DNA of 7,532 nt. Source: a bacterium. Its GTDB lineage: Bacteria > Zhuqueibacterota > Zhuqueibacteria > Residuimicrobiales > Krinioviventaceae. The notes beneath the pieces are model-generated. The model made no database searches. It saw only the letters and a list, made by a program, of their open reading frames with translations, and had not been told where the DNA came from. The stretch is taken from assembly GCA_024278645.1 (NCBI GenBank), contig JAJRST010000160.1, positions 1-7,532 of the forward strand, read 5' to 3'. Positions 1 through 4,685 of this stretch are shown piece by piece; the first letter of the stretch is position 1; every line of letters begins with the position of its first letter. Made by a program: the position numbers and the translations under genes.

Positions 1-721
1 CGGCAAGATTAAAGTGACCATAGAAATTCAAAAAGCCGTTCAGGATAAAATCAGGGCCAATTCCGAGGCTTATATCGGAACATTAGGATTGTTGGGCGAT
101 AAATTTATCTCCATCACCATGGGGACGCGCGACTATCCGGTGCTGCAAAGCGGCGAAAAACTCAAGGGCAGCGATCCCATAGATGTGGAAAAGTTGATCG
201 ATGAGAGCGTCGGCGCTTTGGATGTACTCAAGAGAACAACCAGGCAGCTTGAGGAAATCAGCAAAAAAATAAATGACGGCGAGGGGACAATCGGGCTGCT
301 TGTCAATGATGCGGAGCTGTACCACAACCTCAATGAGACGCTGACCATGCTGGCAGACATGCAAAAAGATATCAAGGAGGGCAGTGGCACGCTTGCCAAG
401 ATATTGCGCGACAGCACAATGTACGACGAACTCTATATATTTTTAAAAAATGCCAATATTTTAGCAGACAGCCTCGTCAATGGTCAGGGAGCTGCGGCAA
501 AATTGGTCAATGATCCGCTCATGTATGACGAACTTGTCGCCGGCGTACAGCAATTGCGCAGCATTCTGACAAAGATAGACAGCGGTCAGGGTACGGCCGG
601 CCAACTCGTCAATGATGAAAATCTTTACAATGATATGCGCAATCTGACGACACGTCTGGACAGCCTTGTCGAGGACGTGAAAAAGAACCCGAAACGCTAC
701 TTAACCCTGGAGATATTCTGA
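1..721 (+). CDS. MCE/MlaD-family lipid transport protein, C-terminal part (5' truncated by window)
   Basis: The frame is open from base 2 with no start before the edge; the GTG at 14 lies inside the domain and is not a credible start. The first residues (GKIKVTIEI..., then LGLLGDKFISITMG) match the end of an MCE domain, the periplasmic module that carries phospholipids between membranes together with an MlaE/MlaF-type ABC transporter. After the domain come four repeats of exactly 34 residues, each with the core G-x-G-T/A followed by L-x-x-D-x-x-x/L-Y, predicted helical. The protein ends in NPKRYLTLEIF, a tail I know from MlaD-like proteins of FCB bacteria. No Mla partner genes are in the window; the permease and ATPase would be expected upstream. 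The stop TGA (719-721) overlaps the next start. The family call is firm, the exact substrate is not. Confidence 0.88.
   Translation, partial: GKIKVTIEIQKAVQDKIRANSEAYIGTLGLLGDKFISITMGTRDYPVLQSGEKLKGSDPIDVEKLIDESVGALDVLKRTTRQLEEISKKINDGEGTIGLLVNDAELYHNLNETLTMLADMQKDIKEGSGTLAKILRDSTMYDELYIFLKNANILADSLVNGQGAAAKLVNDPLMYDELVAGVQQLRSILTKIDSGQGTAGQLVNDENLYNDMRNLTTRLDSLVEDVKKNPKRYLTLEIF
278..685 (+). repeat. Four tandem 34-residue (102-base) protein repeats in the MCE protein tail
   Basis: The units begin at bases 278, 380, 482 and 584, exactly 102 bases apart. Each starts with a Gly-x-Gly turn (GEGT, GSGT, GQGA, GQGT), followed about five residues later by a Leu/Ile-rich stretch, then Asp and a conserved Tyr (GLLVNDAELY, KILRDSTMY, KLVNDPLMY, QLVNDENLY), then a hydrophobic helix. 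The bases have diverged, so this is an old protein repeat rather than a recent DNA duplication. Confidence 0.8.
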
Positions 722-1152
722 TGGCGCGGGGTCAAGCCGTCGATAGCAAGAATTCGCAACGCATAGACAAATGGCTGAACATTTCCTGCCTGTTCAAGAC
801 GCGCGCCAAGGCGACAAAGGCGTGCGACGAACGGCGCATTAAAATAAACGGCGATGTGGCAAAACCCTCCAAACTGGTGAAAGCGGGCGATGAAGTGACC
901 ATCAAAAGGCCGGATGGAAAGTTTGTCAACCTCAAAGTGCTGGCCCTTTCGCATCGCAACCTGTCGGCAAAGGATGCTAAAAACCTGTACGAGATGCAGG
1001 AGCTGCAACTTTCCGAAGAGGCAAGGGAATTGATGGCGATCTACGCGCGATCCGTAAAGATTGAACGGCCAAAATACAAAGGCCGGCCGACAAAAAAGGA
1101 ACGACGAAAGCTGGAAAGGCTAAAGCGGCAAAGCGGAACGGATTTGTTTTAA
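721..1152 (+). CDS. RNA-binding S4 domain protein, Hsp15 (HslR)-like
   Basis: This 143-residue basic protein has an S4 domain at about residues 14-75: RIDKWL, then FKTRAKA, then RRIKINGDVAKPSKLVKAGDEVTI. This is the order seen in Hsp15/HslR, which binds 50S subunits carrying stalled nascent chains and helps recycle them in the cytoplasm. The C-terminal tail (about 112-136, GRPTKKERRKLERLK) is strongly basic, as in HslR relatives. The ATG at 721 shares its A with the TGA of the upstream MCE gene, and GGAG at 709-712 sits 8 bases before it, so translational coupling is likely. The start is supported by this site and by the short lead before the domain. The alternative is a more general RqcP/YlmH-type S4 protein; the tail favours Hsp15. 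Confidence 0.87.
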   Translation: MARGQAVDSKNSQRIDKWLNISCLFKTRAKATKACDERRIKINGDVAKPSKLVKAGDEVTIKRPDGKFVNLKVLALSHRNLSAKDAKNLYEMQELQLSEEARELMAIYARSVKIERPKYKGRPTKKERRKLERLKRQSGTDLF

Positions 1153-1200
1153 AACATAATTCACTTTTCTAAACTCTGGCATTACAAACAGGAGCGTGTC

Positions 1201-2460
1201 ATGATGAAAAACGGAGTCTTCGACATGGCGCTTGAGCAGTTGGACACAACCGCCAAACGAATCAAACTCAACCCGAATATCCATAGAGTGCTGCGGCACT
1301 GCGAAAAGGAACTGACGGTCTCCTGTCCCGTAGTCATGAACGACGGGCGCATTGAAGTGTTCGAGGGACATCGTGTGCAGCATTCCAGCGCTCGCGGGCC
1401 ATGTAAAGGAGGCATCCGCTTTCACCAAGACGTTTCCGTGGATGAAGTAAAAGCCCTGGCCATGTGGATGACCTGGAAATGCGCTGTCGTCAACATTCCA
1501 TTCGGCGGCGCCAAGGGAGGCGTCCAGGTCGACGTGACCAAGCTCGAAAAGGAAGAAATTCGACGATTGACGCGTCGTTTCACGGTGAACATCATGCCCA
1601 TTATCGGACCGCGTCACGATATCCCGGCCCCGGACGTCAACACCAATGCCGAGACGATGGGGTGGATCATGGACACCGTCAGCATGTACCAGGGCTCGAC
1701 CGTGCTCGACATCGTCACCGGCAAGTCGCTTGATCTCGGCGGCAGCGCCGGCAGGAAGGAGGCCACCGGACGCGGCGTCATGCTCAATACGATGGAGCTG
1801 TTAAAGAGATGGCAAATTGATCCGTCGAAAACTTCTGTCGCGGTTCAGGGTTTTGGCAACGTCGGCTCCGTCAGCGCCGATTTGCTGCATAAAGAGGGCT
1901 GCCGAATCGTCGCGGTGAGCGATGTCAGCGGCGCTTATTATAACCCCGCCGGTTTGCCAATCCGCGATATGCTCGAATATTGCGCCACATCTAAAAACAA
2001 CACGCTCGAAGGTTTTGACGCTGCCGGCGTATCGAAAATTAAAAACGCCGAATTGTTTGAACTGGACGTCGACATCCTGGTGCCGGCGGCGCTGGAAAAG
2101 CAAATCACCAAGGAAAATGCCGAAAAAGTAAAGGCTCGCGCCATCATCGAGGGCGCCAATGGGCCGACAACGCCGGAGGCGGAAAGGATTATGACCAAAA
2201 ACGGCAAAGTTGTGGTGCCGGATATTCTGGCCAACAGCGGCGGCGTCGTCGTCTCTTATTTTGAATGGGTGCAAAGCATACAGTCATTCTTTTGGGATGA
2301 AAACGAAGTGAACAAGAACCTCAAAAAAGTCATTGTTAGGGCATTTGAGGATGTTTGGAATCTCGCTCAACGGGACAAGATAATGTTGCGGGACGCCGCC
2401 ACCCAAATCGCGGTGCAACGCGTCGCGCAAGCCATGGAATACAGAGGCATCTTTCCGTAA
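1201..2460 (+). CDS. gdhA: Glutamate dehydrogenase (Glu/Leu/Phe/Val dehydrogenase family)
   Basis: This 419-residue enzyme should interconvert glutamate and 2-oxoglutarate plus ammonia with NAD(P) in the cytoplasm. Visible residues fit the family spacing: Lys69 (KGGIRFH), Lys93 (MTWK), catalytic Lys105 (PFGGAKGG) and catalytic Asp145 (PAPDVNT). Their intervals of 24, 12 and 40 equal those of clostridial GDH K89/K113/K125/D165. The Rossmann fold begins at VQGFGNVGS (about 214-222), and the second strand ends in VAVSDVSG, where the acidic residue favours NAD. The segment NSGGVVVSYFEWVQS near residue 350 carries the serine that, with Lys69, holds the glutamate side-chain carboxylate, so glutamate rather than Leu/Phe/Val is the expected substrate. 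AGGAG at 1190-1194 supports the start at 1201; the adjacent ATG at 1204 is possible. It is followed closely by xylA on the same strand. Confidence 0.96.
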   Translation: MMKNGVFDMALEQLDTTAKRIKLNPNIHRVLRHCEKELTVSCPVVMNDGRIEVFEGHRVQHSSARGPCKGGIRFHQDVSVDEVKALAMWMTWKCAVVNIPFGGAKGGVQVDVTKLEKEEIRRLTRRFTVNIMPIIGPRHDIPAPDVNTNAETMGWIMDTVSMYQGSTVLDIVTGKSLDLGGSAGRKEATGRGVMLNTMELLKRWQIDPSKTSVAVQGFGNVGSVSADLLHKEGCRIVAVSDVSGAYYNPAGLPIRDMLEYCATSKNNTLEGFDAAGVSKIKNAELFELDVDILVPAALEKQITKENAEKVKARAIIEGANGPTTPEAERIMTKNGKVVVPDILANSGGVVVSYFEWVQSIQSFFWDENEVNKNLKKVIVRAFEDVWNLAQRDKIMLRDAATQIAVQRVAQAMEYRGIFP

Positions 2461-2513
2461 AAAAATATGTCGTTTCATTTATAAAAATAATACCAAGAAT
2501 AACGGAGGATTTG

Positions 2514-3847
2514 ATGGGCATACAACTTACCCTGGGAGACAAGGAATACTTTAAAGGCGTTCCGCAAATAAAATATGAGGGTCCGAATTCGCGGAATCCG
2601 CTGGCATTTAAATTCTACGATCCTGAAAAAGTGGTCGCCGGAAAAAAAATGAAAGACCACTTTCGATTCGCCGTCGCTTACTGGCATAGCTTCTGCGGCA
2701 CGGGCGCCGATCCTTTTGGACCGGGGACAAAAATATTCCCGTGGGATGCTGCCGACGATCCGATTCAGGCCGCCAAGGACAAGCTCGACGCCGCCTTTGA
2801 ATTCTTTACCAAACTTGGCGTCGAATATTATTGCTTTCACGATCGCGATCTCGCCCCTGAAGGTTCGTCGGTAACGGAGTCGGAAGACAATTTGCACATT
2901 CTGGTGCAGGCGGCCAAAAAAAGCAGCAGGAATCCGGCGTCAAGCTGTTGTGGAATACCGCCAACCTCTTTTCACATCCGCGCTACATGAACGGCGCGGC
3001 GACAAATCCCGATTTTGCCGTCCTGACCCATGTGGCCGCGCAAGTAAAGGCGGCCATCGACGCAACGGTGGAACTGGGCGGCGGCGGTTATGTGTTCTGG
3101 GGCGGTCGTGACGGCTACTTTTCGATGCTCAATACGGATATGAAGCGCGAGATCGAGCATTTAGCCATGTTCCTGGGCAAAGCGCGCGATTATGGGCGAA
3201 AGGCGGGATTCAACGGCGTTTTCCTGGTCGAACCCAAACCCATGGAGCCGACAAAGCATCAATATGACTATGACGTGGCCACGGTAATCAACTTTTTGAA
3301 AAGTTACGGGCTGGATAAAGATTTCAAGCTCAATATCGAGAACAACCATGCGACGCTTGCCGGCCATACGTTTGCCCATGAGGTGCGCCTGGCCGTGGAC
3401 AATGGGTTGCTCGGCAGCCTGGACATCAACCAGGGCGATCCGCATAACGGCTGGGATACGGATGAGTTTTTGCATGACATCAACGAGGCGACGTTGTTGA
3501 TGATGGAAATCCTGCAAACCGACGGCATTGCGCCCGGCGGTATGAATTTCGACGCCAAAACTCGACGCAATTCCACGGACCTGGAAGACCTTTTTATCGC
3601 TCATATAAGCTCCATGGATACGCTGGCTCGCGGTCTTGTCATTGCCGACAAAATCCTGAGCGAATCCGATCTTGTTAAATTGAGAAAAGAACGCTATGCC
3701 AGTTTTGATTCCGGAGACGGCGCCCGGTTTGAGGCGGGCGAGCTCGGCCTGGAAGAGTTGCGCGAACTGGCTGTCGGGAATGGAGAGCCGCAACAGATCA
3801 GCGGAAAGCAGGAATTGTTCGAAGCGATCGTGAATCAATATATTTAA
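2514..3847 (+). pseudogene. xylA: Xylose isomerase (class II), interrupted by one frameshift, possibly a sequence error
   Basis: XylA converts D-xylose to D-xylulose (and glucose to fructose) using two divalent metal ions. GGAGG at 2504-2508 precedes the ATG. The frame from 2514 gives the N-terminal part up to His109/Asp112 (FHDRD) and then meets a TGA at 2988-2990. The rest continues in the -1 frame from an A7 run at 2916-2922 to the TAA at 3847. Restoring one A gives 444 residues, the usual class II length. It then holds Trp147 (LLWNTANLFSHPRY), Glu240 and Lys242 (VEPKPMEP), Glu276 and His279 (IENNH), Asp304 (DINQGD), Asp315 and Asp317 (GWDTD) and Asp347 (NFDAK). Without correction the first piece is 158 residues with a 22-residue false tail, and neither half could be active. 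No xylB or transporter is in the window. The identity is certain; whether the break is real is not. Confidence 0.92.
2916..2922 (+). other. A7 homopolymer where the xylA frame is lost
   Basis: The upstream frame reads GCC AAA AAA AGC, giving junk and a stop. The conserved downstream frame reads AAG CAG CAG GAA (KQQES) followed by GVKLLWNTAN. One additional A restores the gene. This could be a homopolymer indel in the assembly, a true mutation, or slippage. A classic X XXY YYZ slippery site is not present in the zero frame, because the P-site codon would re-pair on CAA. Confidence 0.85.
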
Positions 3848-3956
3848 TGTTTTCAGGAATAAATTTAACCGGGCATTTGTCTTTCTTGTAAGTTGTTGAT
3901 CGCGCTTGTCAAGCTTCCGTTGTTTTGAAGATTAATGCAGTTTTTTTGAATACCTG

Positions 3957-3985
3957 TTGCATGATTTAAAGATATTTTTTATATT
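3957..3985 (+). promoter_or_regulatory. Candidate sigma70-type promoter for the act operon
   Basis: TTGCAT (3957-3962) and TATATT (3980-3985) are separated by exactly 17 bases in a very AT-rich stretch. The -10 element matches the consensus at five of six positions, the -35 element only at its TTG. Transcription would begin near 3992, leaving a leader of about 45 bases before the actA start. This is inferred from pattern and position only. Confidence 0.45.
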
Positions 3986-3998
3986 AGACCTGACTGGT

Positions 3999-4014
3999 AT
4001 AGTTTAGCAACTAT
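3999..4014 (+). promoter_or_regulatory. Small inverted repeat in the predicted actA leader
   Basis: ATAGTT and AACTAT form a perfect six-base inverted repeat around a four-base centre (TAGC). It lies between the predicted transcription start and the Shine-Dalgarno sequence. It could be a protein-binding site or a weak leader hairpin. The AT-rich stem makes a stable RNA structure unlikely, and chance is possible. Confidence 0.3.
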
Positions 4015-4022
4015 GAATTAAA

Positions 4023-4029
4023 AGAAGGG
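4023..4029 (+). promoter_or_regulatory. Shine-Dalgarno sequence deciding the TTG start of actA
   Basis: AGAAGGG ends eight bases before the TTG at 4038. An in-frame TGA lies at 4014-4016 and no ATG or GTG falls between it and the membrane segment. The next in-frame ATG would be residue 56, beyond the anchor, so TTG is the only start that keeps the anchor. Confidence 0.65.
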
Positions 4030-4037
4030 TACCGGTT

Positions 4038-4685
4038 TTGGCACAGCTTTTCCCTCGTTGGACGAATAAGACGCCTATCTATGCCCTGATCGGCGTTGTC
4101 GTCGCTGCAATTCTCCTGATTCTCATTATTTGGTATTACGGCTCTCCAAGATATACGGACGTCGGCTACAAACCTGAGCAACCGGTTGCCTATAGCCATA
4201 AAATGCATGCCGGCGATTTGGGTATTGATTGTCGTTACTGTCACTGGGGCGTCGAAAAATCGCCGCACGCCAATGTGCCGTCGACCAAAACGTGCATGAA
4301 CTGCCACACCCTTGTTGGTGCGGATAACGATAAATTAATGCCGGTGCGCGAGAGCTGGGCGAATAAAACGCCCATCCAATGGGTCCGCGTACACAAGACC
4401 CCGGATTATGCCTATTTCGACCATGCCGCTCACGTCAATGCCGGCGTCGGATGCATCTCTTGTCATGGAAAAGTCACGGAAATGGAAAAAATAACCCAGG
4501 TCGAGCCTCTCAGCATGTCATGGTGTCTGGATTGTCATCGCAATCCGGATGAACACTTGAGGCCGGTTAGTGAAGTGACAAACATGAATTGGACGCCGCC
4601 GGCCGATCATGCCGATTTTGTCAAAAGATGGAAAAAAGAGAAAAATATCAAACCGCCAGTTGATTGTTCAGGATGTCACAGATGA
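4038..4685 (+). CDS. actA: Alternative complex III pentaheme cytochrome c subunit ActA
   Basis: This 215-residue protein has one N-terminal transmembrane helix (about 14-34, an uncleaved signal anchor) and a periplasmic domain with five CXXCH heme c sites: CRYCH at 65, CMNCH at 86, CISCH at 139, CLDCH at 163 and CSGCH at 210. Histidines just before the first and third sites (YSHKMH, FDHAAH) are likely distal heme ligands, as in cytochrome c7/NrfH-type proteins. Five hemes, this size, and actB directly downstream identify ActA of ACIII, which moves electrons from the complex to a soluble cytochrome c or an oxidase. Maturation needs a cytochrome c biogenesis system located elsewhere. The start is TTG, and the TGA stop overlaps the actB ATG by four bases (ATGA). 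Another multiheme electron-transfer subunit is conceivable, but the neighbour makes ActA much more likely. Confidence 0.93.
   Translation: MAQLFPRWTNKTPIYALIGVVVAAILLILIIWYYGSPRYTDVGYKPEQPVAYSHKMHAGDLGIDCRYCHWGVEKSPHANVPSTKTCMNCHTLVGADNDKLMPVRESWANKTPIQWVRVHKTPDYAYFDHAAHVNAGVGCISCHGKVTEMEKITQVEPLSMSWCLDCHRNPDEHLRPVSEVTNMNWTPPADHADFVKRWKKEKNIKPPVDCSGCHR

Larger units (their letters stand above)
3848..4037. other. AT-rich intergenic region between xylA and actA
   Basis: This 190-base gap contains no credible ORF. It holds a candidate promoter (3957-3985), a short inverted repeat (3999-4014) and a Shine-Dalgarno sequence (4023-4029). I see no strong GC-rich hairpin plus T-run that would end xylA transcription. 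It marks the boundary between the metabolic genes and the respiratory operon. Confidence 0.6.

Noticed and set aside
1155..1160. CATAAT as a -10 element before gdhA
   Set aside because: The region 17 bases upstream (AGCGGA) does not resemble a -35 element, so the gene may simply be read from upstream.
2480..2491. TATAAA/AATAAT as a promoter for xylA
   Set aside because: No -35-like hexamer lies at a suitable distance. The 53-base gap is just AT-rich.
2916..2924. Programmed -1 ribosomal frameshift in xylA
   Set aside because: The zero-frame codons are AAA AAA AGC with a C before the run, so tandem slippage is imperfect. I saw no clear downstream stem or pseudoknot, and xylose isomerase is not known to need recoding.
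3161..3838. Long minus-strand open frame opposite xylA
   Set aside because: It is a shadow of the conserved xylA codons on the + strand and its translation shows no recognisable domain.
3904..3914. GCTTGTCAAGC palindrome after xylA as a terminator
   Set aside because: The stem is at most four pairs with a three-base loop and no immediate T-run. It is too weak for an intrinsic terminator.
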